From Pseudomonadota bacterium (GTDB lineage: Bacteria; Pseudomonadota; Gammaproteobacteria; UBA1113), in contig JAJXUV010000002.1 in assembly GCA_021782495.1 (NCBI GenBank), positions 205,791 to 269,790 on the forward strand: a DNA stretch of 64,000 nucleotides, read 5' to 3'. The notes beneath the pieces were generated by a model, which was not told where the DNA came from, made no database searches, and saw nothing but the letters and a program-made list of their open reading frames with translations. Within the stretch, counting starts at the first letter, position 1. Each line of letters opens with the position of its first letter. Shown here piece by piece: positions 8,270 to 16,970 of this stretch. The position numbers and the translations under genes are program-made.

Positions 8270-8983
8270 ATGCACAGACAAATTGCCATTGACACCGAAA
8301 CGACGGGTTTGGAAGTGAAAGAAGGGCATCGCTTGATCGAAGTGGCTTGTGTGGAATTAATCGATCGACGCATTACCGGTTCAACTTACCATTGTTATAT
8401 CAATCCCCAAAGAAATATTGATGCAGGCGCGATTGCGATACACGGGTTGAATGAAACTTTTTTAGCGGATAAACCGCTGTTTGCAGACATTGCTGAAGAA
8501 TTCATACACTATATTCAAGAAGCCGAACTCATTATCCACAATGCACCTTTCGATTTAGGGTTTTTACAGCGCGAATTAAAATTGTGCCGCCGCAAAGAAA
8601 GTTTGCAAGAGGACTGGAGTGTCATTGATACTTTAGTGATGGCGCGGCAAAAATACCCTCGACAAAAAAACAATTTAGATGCTTTGTGTAAGCGTTTGTC
8701 TGTGGACAACAGCGAGCGACATTACCATGGTGCTTTGATCGATGCGCAACTCTTGGCGCAAGTCTATTTGGCCATGACCAGTGGCCAATACACCTTGTTT
8801 GGCCCCGAGAGCATATCCACGATGAATGAATTGACATCGACGCAAGTCGTCCAATCGACGGATATGGTTGAGCAGCCTTTAGCGCTGATTGAATTAAGTG
8901 AAGAAGATTTGCAAGCGCACAGACACTATTTGCAGCAGATAAAAACACACCATGGTAAGGTTATTTGGGATAAAGAGTTGTAA
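8270..8983 (+). CDS. dnaQ: DNA polymerase III epsilon subunit (proofreading exonuclease)
   Basis: Epsilon is the 3'-5' proofreading exonuclease of the replicative polymerase core. The 237-residue protein shows the DEDDh exonuclease motifs: Exo I AIDTETTGLE (about residues 6-15), Exo II LIIHNAPFDLGFL (about 88-100) and Exo III YHGALIDAQLLA (about 150-161, with the catalytic histidine two residues into this block). The C-terminal tail after about residue 180 would bind the alpha subunit. It follows rnhA as in E. coli, but in the same direction rather than divergent, after the palindrome. Confidence 0.95.
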   Translation: MHRQIAIDTETTGLEVKEGHRLIEVACVELIDRRITGSTYHCYINPQRNIDAGAIAIHGLNETFLADKPLFADIAEEFIHYIQEAELIIHNAPFDLGFLQRELKLCRRKESLQEDWSVIDTLVMARQKYPRQKNNLDALCKRLSVDNSERHYHGALIDAQLLAQVYLAMTSGQYTLFGPESISTMNELTSTQVVQSTDMVEQPLALIELSEEDLQAHRHYLQQIKTHHGKVIWDKEL

Positions 8984-9031
8984 TTTCCTCTGAATGCTGT
9001 ATTTTGTGTCAATCATTATAGGAGATTTAAG

Positions 9032-10210
9032 GTGGTAAAAAGAACTTTTTTTGAGAGGTTCCGAGAAATAGAATCTCTAGGCGGTATCTTGTTGTTATTG
9101 GCAGCCGTGCTTGCCATCCTCATCAGCAATACTCCTTTGCAAGCGTGGTACCATCATTTTTTTCGTGAAATACCTGTGAGCTTTGGAATTGGAAAATTCA
9201 GCATTGTAGAATCCTTACAATATTGGATCAACGATGGTTTAATGGTTCTTTTTTTTCTTTTGGTTGGGCTGGAAATTAAACGGGAATTGGTGATAGGAGA
9301 ATTGAGTCGTCTTTCTCGTGCTTTATTGCCTGTCATGGCAGCATTGGGTGGCATCGTCATGCCAGCCATTATTTATTTGTTGGTGAACAAAGGCATGTCT
9401 GACTATCAACCCGGTTGGGCAATTCCAACGGCAACGGACATTGCTTTTTCTCTCGGCGTTTTATCCTTATTAAAATCGCGTATTCCACTGAGCCTTAAGA
9501 TTTTTTTAACGGCCTTGGCCATCATTGACGATTTAGGCGCTATTGTGGTGATCGCGGTGTTTTATACGGCGGGATTGTCTTGGTTGCTTGTCTTAGCTTC
9601 CTTTTTTTGCATTACGATTTTAATCTTATTTAACCGTGCGGGTGTGGTGCGTTTTGCACCTTATGCCGTGGTGGGTTTCATATTGTGGTTGTGTGTCTTG
9701 ACTTCGGGGATCCATGCGACGCTGGCAGGCATTGCTTTGGCTTTTGCTTATCCTTTACAAGATAAAAAAAATCAGTTGAATTCTCCTTCGCGGCGCGTAG
9801 AAATGCATTTGCATCCTTGGGTGTCGTATCTTATTTTACCGATTTTTGCTTTTGCCAATTCCGGCGTTTCTTTCGCACGTGTCACGGAATATAGTCTCAT
9901 ACATCCGATTACCTTGGGGGTTTTTGCCGGATTATTTTTTGGTAAACCGCTGGGCATTTTTTTGGCTTCTTGGTTGGCAGTTAAAACTAAAGTTACCACC
10001 CTTCCACGCGACGTTCATTTTGGTATGATTTATGGCGTCGGCATTTTAGCCGGGATCGGATTCACCATGAGTCTTTTTGTGGGCAGTTTGGCATTTCCAA
10101 CAGAAGAATACCGTTTGATGGTTAAAGTCGGTGTTTTTGGCGCTTCTTTCTTATCTGGGCTCATCGGGTATGTTGTGCTGAGACGTTTGAGCGTACCGTC
10201 GGAGCAGTAG
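9032..10210 (+). CDS. nhaA: Na+/H+ antiporter NhaA
   Basis: NhaA exchanges two protons for one sodium ion across the inner membrane and controls pH and salt balance. The 392-residue protein has about 12 membrane segments and the family signatures MVLFFLLVGLEIKRELVIGEL (first half), IPTATDIAFSLGVLSL, and LAIIDDLGAIVVIAVFY, whose Asp-Asp pair is the ion-binding site. The start is GTG with AGGAG 7 bp upstream. The last 50 bp overlap the 3' end of the convergent spoVR gene. No nhaR-like regulator is adjacent. Confidence 0.96.
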   Translation: MVKRTFFERFREIESLGGILLLLAAVLAILISNTPLQAWYHHFFREIPVSFGIGKFSIVESLQYWINDGLMVLFFLLVGLEIKRELVIGELSRLSRALLPVMAALGGIVMPAIIYLLVNKGMSDYQPGWAIPTATDIAFSLGVLSLLKSRIPLSLKIFLTALAIIDDLGAIVVIAVFYTAGLSWLLVLASFFCITILILFNRAGVVRFAPYAVVGFILWLCVLTSGIHATLAGIALAFAYPLQDKKNQLNSPSRRVEMHLHPWVSYLILPIFAFANSGVSFARVTEYSLIHPITLGVFAGLFFGKPLGIFLASWLAVKTKVTTLPRDVHFGMIYGVGILAGIGFTMSLFVGSLAFPTEEYRLMVKVGVFGASFLSGLIGYVVLRRLSVPSEQ

Positions 10211-11705
10211 AAGGACATCTCACTATTTTTAAGACGGTACCTTGAGGCGAAACACTTTCTAAGATCACGTCAAAGCCCCACAAAGCATGAAAATGTTTTA
10301 AGACTTCTTGAGTTGAAGTTTCATCCAAAGGCCTGTGGTTTATTTGCGTATGTCTGAGTATGATAGCGCGATCGCTTTTAATGTGCGCCTCATAAATTTG
10401 AATACGGGGTTCTACGGAATCTAAATTGTATTGTTGACTCAGTCCTTCTCTTAAAGCGGTGTATCCCACTTCATCGTGAATAGCTGTGATTTTAAGATCG
10501 GGTTCATTGCTGTCGTCTAAGACGGAAAAGAGTTTTAAATCGCGTATCAATTTGGGTGAAAGGTATTGTAGGATAAAACTTTCATCTTTGAAATTTCGCA
10601 TGGCAAAATCCAAGGCTTCCAAAGGAGGCGTATTTGTTAAATCAGGGAAAAATACTTCGTCTTCTTTGGTGGGATCTCTACAGATGCGTTCTATGTCTGA
10701 GAATAGATGGTAGCCTAAAGTGTAAGGATTAATTCCATAAAATCCCGGGGAATCGTAAGGCAATTGATAAATTAAATTGGTGTGGTTTTTAAAAAATTCC
10801 ATCATAAAAGAATCCGATACCATTTTTTGATTGTACAATTCATTGATGATGCGATAATGCCAAAAGGTCGCCCATCCTTCGTTCATTACTTTGGTGAGTT
10901 TTTGCGGATAAAAATATTGTGCTATTTTTCTCGATATCCGGATGATTTCCCGTTGCCAAGGTTCCAACAAAGGCGCATTTTTTTCTAAAAAGTATAAGAG
11001 ATTTTCTTCGGGCTCTTTTGGAAAGTGCTCTTTTTTATCGGTTAGAGAATTTTTTTGAAAATGCGGTGGAATGGTTATCCAGAGATCGTTGACTTGACTT
11101 TGCAAATAAGCAGCGCGCTCGCTTTGTCTGGTTTTTTCTTCTTGTAAAGAGATTTTTTGAGGCCTTTTGTAGCGGTCGATGCCATAATTTCTCAAAGCAT
11201 GACAAGCATCTAAAAGTTCTTCTACAGCGGTGGAACCGTATTTTTCTTCACATTCGTGAATATAGTTTTTAGCAAAGACCATGTAGTCGATAATAGAATC
11301 TGCATTAGTCCACGTTTTAAAAAGATAATTGTTTTTAAAAAATGAATTGTGGCCATAGCAAGCATGCGCCATGACCATGGCTTGTAAAACCATGGTATTT
11401 TCTTCGAGCAAATAACTGATGCAGGGATCTGAATTAATCACCATTTCATAAGCCAAATTCGTGTATCCTTTTCGATACAACTTCTCTGTGTTTACAAAGC
11501 GTTTTCCAAAAGACCAATGGGTGTAATTGATGGGTAACCCAGAAGAGGCGTAAAGATCCAACATTTGCTCAGCCGATATGATCTCAATTTGATTGTTATA
11601 AGTGTCCAAATCAAATGCTTGTGCAATGTCGAGAATGGCTTTTTCATATAGCTGAAGCGATTCAAGCGTCCATTCAGAATTTTGAGGCAATAATTTTTTA
11701 GACAT
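10161..11705 (-). CDS. SpoVR/YcgB family protein
   Basis: The 514-residue protein matches the SpoVR family: an N-terminal helical part with LPINYTHWSFGKRF (about residues 77-90), the NSDPCISYLLEENT and MAHACYGHNSFFKNN blocks, and the downstream NEGWATFWHYRIINELY segment (about residue 285) with conserved histidines. SpoVR proteins are linked to the spore cortex in Bacillus; in gammaproteobacteria (YcgB) they act with PrkA and YeaH in stress and stationary phase, but the biochemical activity is unknown. It lies 2 bp after yeaH in the same operon. Its 3' end runs 50 bp into nhaA on the opposite strand. Confidence 0.92.
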   Translation of the reverse strand: MSKKLLPQNSEWTLESLQLYEKAILDIAQAFDLDTYNNQIEIISAEQMLDLYASSGLPINYTHWSFGKRFVNTEKLYRKGYTNLAYEMVINSDPCISYLLEENTMVLQAMVMAHACYGHNSFFKNNYLFKTWTNADSIIDYMVFAKNYIHECEEKYGSTAVEELLDACHALRNYGIDRYKRPQKISLQEEKTRQSERAAYLQSQVNDLWITIPPHFQKNSLTDKKEHFPKEPEENLLYFLEKNAPLLEPWQREIIRISRKIAQYFYPQKLTKVMNEGWATFWHYRIINELYNQKMVSDSFMMEFFKNHTNLIYQLPYDSPGFYGINPYTLGYHLFSDIERICRDPTKEDEVFFPDLTNTPPLEALDFAMRNFKDESFILQYLSPKLIRDLKLFSVLDDSNEPDLKITAIHDEVGYTALREGLSQQYNLDSVEPRIQIYEAHIKSDRAIILRHTQINHRPLDETSTQEVLKHFHALWGFDVILESVSPQGTVLKIVRCPSTAPTVRSNVSAQHTR

Positions 11706-11707
11706 TA

Positions 11708-12970
11708 TTAAATATTCCTTTTAAACAATTCATGCAATGCAAAAAATAACTCATTGGGTTTCGAAATACTTTGCATGGCAAAATTAGCGTGTTTGTGTTT
11801 TACGTTTAAATAAGCATTCCACAAGCTCTGATGGTGCCTTGGCATAATTTCAATATAGGCATAATACTGCACTAAAGGCATGATTCGTTCATTCAACACA
11901 CTTTGGCAATAAGGCGAATCCGCATTCCAATTGTCGCCATCCGAGGCTTGAGCTACATAAATATTCCAATCGTTGGTTGGGTAGCGATCGACGATAATCT
12001 TGTAAATCAATTCTAAAGCGCTAGAGACGACTGTTCCCCCGGTTTCTCTGGAATAAAAAAAGTCTTGTTCATTGACTTCTTTGGCGATGGTATGATGGCG
12101 TATAAAAATAATTTGTATTTTCTGATAAGTTCTAGTTAAAAACAAATAGAGTAGAATAAAAAAACGTTTGGCCATTTCTTTTTTAGCTTCATCCATAGAA
12201 CCGGAAACGTCCATCACACAAAACATGATCGCTTGAGAAGACGGCACAATTTGTGGACTACTTCTATGATACAAAATATCCGAAGTATCGATAAAAGGGA
12301 TGGCCTTAACTTCTTTTTGCATCCATTGGATATAACATTCCAAACGTATTCGCCTGGGCGAAGAAGAAGCGATTTTAGCAGGCAATCGAGCGAGTCTTTC
12401 CAGCGCTATTTTTAATTTTTGGCGTTTATCGTGACTTAAACTGATTCTTCTGCCAAGCGCTTTCCTAAAAGAACGGATGATACTGATGTTATTGGGAGAA
12501 CCCGAGCGAGAAAAACCGCTTTTGACATTTTGAAATTGTGGTATGGATTTTAGCTCTGTTTTCACCAAATTGGGTAACTCTAAATCTTCGAAAAAAAAAT
12601 CCAGAAATTCATCTTTGTTGATTTCAAAGGTAAAATCATCTTCTCCTTCGCCCCGGTCAGAGGCATTTTCGCCCAAAGATTGAGTGTCGACAACCGGAGG
12701 CCTGGCGATGGTATCGCCTTTGATAAATTCCTTATTTCCGGGGAAAATATGGTTGATTTGACCGCCGGAGGCGTAACGAAAAAAAGGTTCGCGAATGTCT
12801 TTTTTAGGAATGCTTATTTTTTCTCCGCCCTGAATATCGGTGATGGACCGTTGGCTTAAGGCATGCGATAGGGCTTCTTTGATTTGTTTTTTGAATCGAT
12901 TGATGAAACGTTGCCGGCTGACGGTGCTGGTATTTTTGGCGTGGTGGCGTCTATCAATAAACTGAACCAT
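11708..12970 (-). CDS. yeaH: YeaH/YhbH (DUF444) family protein
   Basis: A 420-residue protein of the DUF444 family: an N-terminal FIDRRHHAKNTSTVSRQRF segment, an acidic middle, and a C-terminal von Willebrand A-like domain with the MIDAS-type sequence CVMDVSGSMDEAKK (about residue 240) and GGTVVSSALEL. It works with the PrkA kinase; E. coli YeaG/YeaH influence the response to prolonged nitrogen starvation. I chose ATG 12970 because the family begins M-x-x-FIDRR and AAGGTGA precedes it; an upstream ATG at 13018 overlaps prkA and adds 16 unrelated residues. It sits between prkA (17 bp) and spoVR (2 bp). Confidence 0.93.
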   Translation of the reverse strand: MVQFIDRRHHAKNTSTVSRQRFINRFKKQIKEALSHALSQRSITDIQGGEKISIPKKDIREPFFRYASGGQINHIFPGNKEFIKGDTIARPPVVDTQSLGENASDRGEGEDDFTFEINKDEFLDFFFEDLELPNLVKTELKSIPQFQNVKSGFSRSGSPNNISIIRSFRKALGRRISLSHDKRQKLKIALERLARLPAKIASSSPRRIRLECYIQWMQKEVKAIPFIDTSDILYHRSSPQIVPSSQAIMFCVMDVSGSMDEAKKEMAKRFFILLYLFLTRTYQKIQIIFIRHHTIAKEVNEQDFFYSRETGGTVVSSALELIYKIIVDRYPTNDWNIYVAQASDGDNWNADSPYCQSVLNERIMPLVQYYAYIEIMPRHHQSLWNAYLNVKHKHANFAMQSISKPNELFFALHELFKRNI

Positions 12971-12987
12971 GGAGTCACCTTCGTTTC

Positions 12988-14913
12988 TTAATTTGATTTC
13001 CTCACACGCAAATACCATTCACACAACAATTTAACTTGTTTCTTCGTATAGCCTTTACTGACCATTCTTTGTATGAACTCATCGTGCTTTTTCTTTTCTT
13101 CTTCAGAGGATTTAGGATTAAATGAAATAATGGGCAGTAAATCTTCTGTATTCGAAAACATTTTCTTTTCAATCACACTGCGTAATTTTTCATAACTGTT
13201 CCAAACCGGGTTTTTACCTTTATTGTTGGCTCTGGCTCTCAAAACAAAATTCACGATTTCGTGTCTGAAATCTTTTGGATTGGAAATGCCAGAAGGTTTT
13301 TCAATTTGTTCCAATTCTGCATTCAAAGCACTTCGATCGTATATTTCTCCCGTATCGGGATCGCGGTAATCTTGATCTTGGATCCAAAAATCGGCGAAAC
13401 TCACATATCGGTCAAAAATGTTTTGTCCATACTCTGAATAAGATTCTAAGTAAGCGGTTTGTATTTCTTTGCCTACAAAATTTATATAATGCGGCACTAG
13501 GTATTCTTTGATAAATCCCAGGTAACGATCCCTTGTTTCAGTCGGGAATTGTTCTTCTTCTACTTGTCTTTCTAAGACATAAAACAAATGGACAGGGTTT
13601 GCCGATATTTCATTGGGATCGAAGTTAAATACTTTGGATAATATCTTAAAAGAAAAACGCGTCGATAAACCGGTCATGCCTTCGCTGACGCCGGCATAAT
13701 CCTTATATTCTTGATAGGATTTGGCTTTGGGATCGATGTCTTTTAAATTTTCGCCATTGTAAATGCGCATTTTGGAATAAATGCTCGAATTTTCGGGTTC
13801 TTTTAAACGTGATAAAACCGCAAATTCAGCCATAATCTCCAAAGTGTCTGGTGCACAGGAAGCGGTTTTTAAGGAACTGTTTTCAATAAGTTTTTTGTAA
13901 ATTTTAATTTCTTCAGAAACCCGCAAACAATAAGGAACTTTAATGATATACACGCGATCGATAAAAGCTTCATTGTTTTTATTGTTTTTAAAGGTATACC
14001 ATTCTGCTTCATTGGAGTGTGCCAAGATAAATCCATCAAAAGGAATCGAAGAAATGCCTTCGGTGGCATTGTAATTGCCTTCTTGAGTTGCCGTTAATAA
14101 AGGATGCAAAACTTTAATCGGTGCTTTAAACATTTCTACGAATTCCATGAGACCGCGATTGCCTCTGCAGAGACTTCCAGAAAAGCTATAAGAATCGACG
14201 TCATTTTGTGAAAAATGTTCTAGTTTGCGAATATCGACTTTTCCAACCAAAGAAGAAATATCTTGGTTGTTTTCGTCACCCGGTTCTGTTTTGCTGATAG
14301 CGATTTGATTTAATATGGAAGGGTAGAGTTTCACCACGCGAAATTGTGTGATGTCGCCATTGAATTCATTCAAGCGTTTAACAGCCCAAGGCGACATGAT
14401 GGTGTTTAAATAGCGTTCTGGGATCCCATATTTTTCTTTCAATAAAGGACCATCTTCTTGTTTGGAAAATAAACCCAAGGGACTTTCTTGAATGGGCGAG
14501 CCTTTGATCGCATAAATGGGTTCTTTTTCCATCAAAAATTTTAAGCGTTCCGCCAAAGAAGATTTACCGCCACCCACGGGGCCTAATAAATAAAGTATTT
14601 GTTTTCGTTCTTCCAATCCTTGTGCAGCGTGTTTGATGTACGCCACAATTTGCATGATGGTTTCTTCCATGCCAAAAAAATCGCTGAAAGTCTCGTATCG
14701 TTGAATAACGCGATTGGAAAAAATTCGGCTTAATATAGGATCGGTGCGTGTGTCGATGGATTGGGGTTCGCCAATGGCTTTAAACAATCGTTCTGCTGCA
14801 TTGGCATAGACACTGGGATCTTTTTTACAAAGTTCTAAATACGCCATCAAACTCATTTCTTCTTGCGAGCGTGCATCGAAGCGATGTTGGTAGTTAGCCA
14901 ATAGATCAGACAT
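12988..14913 (-). CDS. prkA: PrkA/YeaG serine protein kinase
   Basis: The 641-residue protein has an AAA+ ATPase domain with Walker A GPVGGGKSS (residues 111-119), followed by a C-terminal PrkA kinase-like domain. PrkA family proteins are AAA+ enzymes reported as serine kinases or ATP-dependent proteases, active in stationary phase and nitrogen starvation. It is the first gene of prkA-yeaH-spoVR. A strong AGGGGA precedes the ATG, and a CTATACT box typical of sigma-S promoters lies about 38 bp upstream. Length is normal for the family (about 640). Confidence 0.95.
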   Translation of the reverse strand: MSDLLANYQHRFDARSQEEMSLMAYLELCKKDPSVYANAAERLFKAIGEPQSIDTRTDPILSRIFSNRVIQRYETFSDFFGMEETIMQIVAYIKHAAQGLEERKQILYLLGPVGGGKSSLAERLKFLMEKEPIYAIKGSPIQESPLGLFSKQEDGPLLKEKYGIPERYLNTIMSPWAVKRLNEFNGDITQFRVVKLYPSILNQIAISKTEPGDENNQDISSLVGKVDIRKLEHFSQNDVDSYSFSGSLCRGNRGLMEFVEMFKAPIKVLHPLLTATQEGNYNATEGISSIPFDGFILAHSNEAEWYTFKNNKNNEAFIDRVYIIKVPYCLRVSEEIKIYKKLIENSSLKTASCAPDTLEIMAEFAVLSRLKEPENSSIYSKMRIYNGENLKDIDPKAKSYQEYKDYAGVSEGMTGLSTRFSFKILSKVFNFDPNEISANPVHLFYVLERQVEEEQFPTETRDRYLGFIKEYLVPHYINFVGKEIQTAYLESYSEYGQNIFDRYVSFADFWIQDQDYRDPDTGEIYDRSALNAELEQIEKPSGISNPKDFRHEIVNFVLRARANNKGKNPVWNSYEKLRSVIEKKMFSNTEDLLPIISFNPKSSEEEKKKHDEFIQRMVSKGYTKKQVKLLCEWYLRVRKSN

Positions 14914-14950
14914 AGCATCTCCCCTTGCTTATCATGTACTTTGTTTAATC

Positions 14951-14957
14951 AGTATAG
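14951..14957 (-). promoter_or_regulatory. Sigma-S-like -10 box of the prkA-yeaH-spoVR operon
   Basis: On the minus strand the sequence is CTATACT followed by GATTAA. A C just before TATACT is the hallmark of sigma-S-preferred -10 elements, and no good -35 hexamer is found 15-18 bp upstream, which sigma-S tolerates. The E. coli homologues yeaGH are sigma-S dependent, so the context agrees. Start-site mapping has not been seen. Confidence 0.5.
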
Positions 14958-15035
14958 ACTATTCAGCAGCGACAGGGGTGTTTTTGTACGTATTTTAAAC
15001 ACTTAAGCTTGAATTTTGACTTTTTCGCACAATTA

Positions 15036-15260
15036 CTATTTCTTGCGCTTATTTGTAGCTACCCCTTGCCGCATATTAGAGCCGTTATTGATGGTAAAAG
15101 TACCTGAGCGTCGTTTTGAAGACTCTTTGGCTGTTTTTACGAAAGCGCCCGCCATAGCTTCTAGGTTCTCTTTTTTGAGTTCGTCCAGCTCTTCAAGTGT
15201 CGGAGCAAGTTCAAGCTCGCCTAGTGCTTCAAGCTCAAGTTCTTCTTCAGAAAGTAGGTT
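15036..15260 (-). pseudogene. Open frame without a start codon, possible gene remnant
   Basis: On the minus strand 74 sense codons run without a stop to a TAG at 15036-15038. The peptide looks protein-like: an acidic Leu/Glu-rich helix (SEEELELEALGELELA), then LEELDELKKENLEAMAGAF, then a basic tail ending in NMRQGVATNKRKK. The first in-frame ATG is halfway (at 15155, leaving 39 residues), and a TAA closes the frame at 15261-15263. It reads as the C-terminal remnant of a larger gene, or a small protein started at the internal ATG. I do not recognise the family. The opposite-strand frame here is only Ser-rich low complexity. Confidence 0.45.
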
Positions 15261-15298
15261 TTATAAGCAGGGTAGATAATTTTATCTGTGATCTTGCC

Positions 15299-15345
15299 AT
15301 TACTCAGAGTACCGAGTAATAGCTCTCGACCTAGCTTTTAGGTCG
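15299..15345. repeat. Two adjacent hairpins downstream of ubiG
   Basis: ATTACTC/GAGTAAT (15299-15320) and CGACCTA/TAGGTCG (15327-15345) form two 7-bp stems just after the 3' end of ubiG. Neither is followed by a T-tract on the ubiG strand. The first resembles the sequence at 28558 upstream of leuS, so this may be a degenerate dispersed repeat. Nothing else is seen in 15264-15365. Confidence 0.5.
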
Positions 15346-15365
15346 CTGCTCCAGTTTACATAAAT

Positions 15366-16061
15366 CTACGATAATTGAAACAAAGCCATGTAATTTACGC
15401 CTAAATCTGTAGAAAAGTGCGTTTCGCGTTTGAAAGGTTGATAACGCAAACCTTGTAAATGACAGAGATCCAGATCGGCGGCCCGACACCAAGCACTTAA
15501 TTCCGAGGGTTTGATGAATTGCGCGAAATCGTGTGTGCCGCGCGGTAATAAACCCAAGACGTATTCTGCGGCTAAAATAGCTAAGCCATAGGCTTTGGGT
15601 GTGCGATTGATGGTCGATAAATACAGAAATCCTTTGGGTTTTAGCAGGGCAGCACAGTCTTGAATCAATTTCGCACCATCAGGAACGTGTTCAAGCAATT
15701 CCATGCACATGATGACATCAAAGGGTTCGGGTTTTTGTGCCACTAAAGTTTCAAGCGCGATGCATTCATAATTGATGTGCAATCCCGATTGCTTGGCGTG
15801 ATCTTGAGCAACCGCAATAATCTTGGGATCCAAATCGATACCTGATACTTGCGCGCCGTGTTGTGCCATCGCTTCACTCAATAAGCCACCGCCGCAGCCG
15901 ACATCGAGCACTCTTAAACCATTTAAAGGCGTATGATTCAAAATGTAGTTCAAGCGAACTCCGTTCATATCGTGCAAAGTGCGCAGTGGACCGTCTTTGT
16001 CCCACCAATCTTTCGCAAGATTTGAAAATTTGGCGATTTCTTGAATATTAACGTTGGTCAT
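15366..16061 (-). CDS. ubiG: Ubiquinone biosynthesis O-methyltransferase UbiG
   Basis: UbiG carries out both O-methylation steps of ubiquinone synthesis at the membrane. The 231-residue protein has the N-terminal FSNLAKDWWDKDGPLRTLHDMN signature (residues 12-33), the SAM-binding loop VLDVGCGGGLLSEAMA (51-66) and the acidic SGIDLD at the end of strand two. Length is normal for the family (about 230-240). It stands alone on the minus strand, divergent from the pil genes, with a palindromic repeat in the shared upstream region. Confidence 0.96.
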   Translation of the reverse strand: MTNVNIQEIAKFSNLAKDWWDKDGPLRTLHDMNGVRLNYILNHTPLNGLRVLDVGCGGGLLSEAMAQHGAQVSGIDLDPKIIAVAQDHAKQSGLHINYECIALETLVAQKPEPFDVIMCMELLEHVPDGAKLIQDCAALLKPKGFLYLSTINRTPKAYGLAILAAEYVLGLLPRGTHDFAQFIKPSELSAWCRAADLDLCHLQGLRYQPFKRETHFSTDLGVNYMALFQLS

Positions 16062-16080
16062 TTGTATGCCTAATCTAACT

Positions 16081-16137
16081 GAGCCGCGACCCTCAGGGAG
16101 CGGTTGTCATTTCGCCGCTCCCTGAGGGTCGCGGCTC
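16081..16137. repeat. Family A palindrome, copy 1
   Basis: Perfect 23-bp arms (16081-16103 and 16115-16137) around an 11-nt loop. The arm begins GAGCCGCGACC and ends in GGGAGCGG. The same palindrome with variant loops recurs at 23062-23197, 48679-48749 and 52629-52710. Copy 1 reads CCCTCAGG where the others read CCGTCAGG, with the compensating change in the other arm, so pairing is preserved. It lies between the divergent ubiG and pilL-like genes. Confidence 0.9.
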
Positions 16138-16295
16138 GGTTATGACCTTAATAATGACACAAGATCATGCTAAGTCACAAGTTCGGTTTTTTTCCTTTGA
16201 AATCATTGAAAATCTTGCACGCTACGATAGAATGTGATATTTCTAACAATTGAACACTGTATGTAGCGGTGGCGAAACGAAATGGGGGGTTTTAG

Positions 16296-16970
16296 GTGAA
16301 GAATAGACTGAGCTTAGGCTTGTTCATGATATTGTGTACAGGGCCATTGTGGGCGGGTATCTATATGGGTACAGACGCAACCCCGCCACAAACTTACCAA
16401 TCGAACGCTAACTATCCACAGAATATTGTTGTTTCGGGCAACACCGCTGCGGAACGCAATTGTAGATTGTATTATGATGGCAAAGGCCCCATTCCCCCTT
16501 TAACGTGCAGTGGAGCAACGCCACCCATGCCAAGCGCATCGACTTCAGTGGCTAAAACGCCTGCACCGGGTATGAGTACGGTATCGAGCGCGCCAGGAAT
16601 GTCTGTGGTGGTGCCCACAACAAACGATAAAGCTGCACAACAGGTGCCTTTGGCCACTACGACTCCCACAGCCCCACCTTTGGTTCGACCTGTGCCGGTT
16701 GCAAAGCCCGTCGAAGCGCCAAAACCTCAATTTGTAACGACGGCGATGCCAGGTTCTTTAAAAGAAAATGTCGAACGCATTGTGGCCCAAAGTCATTGGG
16801 GAACAGTGGTATGGACCTTACCTGTTGATTACAATTGGAAAGGTTCGATGACGATCACTGCGCCCAATGTTCAAGGCGCCTTATCGCAATTATTGAAAGA
16901 ATATCCTGTGCGCGCTGTTTTTTATGATAAAAATCACATTGTCGCTATAGAATCAAGGAGAGTGATTTAA
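16296..16970 (+). CDS. PilL-like type IVb pilus protein with TcpQ-type C-terminal domain
   Basis: The 224-residue protein has an N-terminal signal peptide (about residues 1-20), a Pro/Ala/Thr-rich linker (about 65-145) and a C-terminal domain (about 150-224) with ERIVAQSHWGTVVWTLPVDYNWKG and LSQLLKEYPVRAVFYDKNH, which fits the TcpQ/PilL C-terminal domain thought to help the secretin insert or stabilise. The start is GTG with a G-run 6 bp upstream. The stop overlaps the secretin start (TAATG). It opens a pilL-N-O-P set like that of the R64/IncI thin pilus; the linker is shorter than in R64 PilL. Confidence 0.8.
   Translation: MKNRLSLGLFMILCTGPLWAGIYMGTDATPPQTYQSNANYPQNIVVSGNTAAERNCRLYYDGKGPIPPLTCSGATPPMPSASTSVAKTPAPGMSTVSSAPGMSVVVPTTNDKAAQQVPLATTTPTAPPLVRPVPVAKPVEAPKPQFVTTAMPGSLKENVERIVAQSHWGTVVWTLPVDYNWKGSMTITAPNVQGALSQLLKEYPVRAVFYDKNHIVAIESRRVI

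Noticed and set aside
15016..15279. Plus-strand open frame of 87 codons with a long serine run
   Set aside because: The serine run is the complement of a Glu/Leu-rich frame on the other strand; it has no ribosome-binding site and the reverse frame looks far more protein-like.
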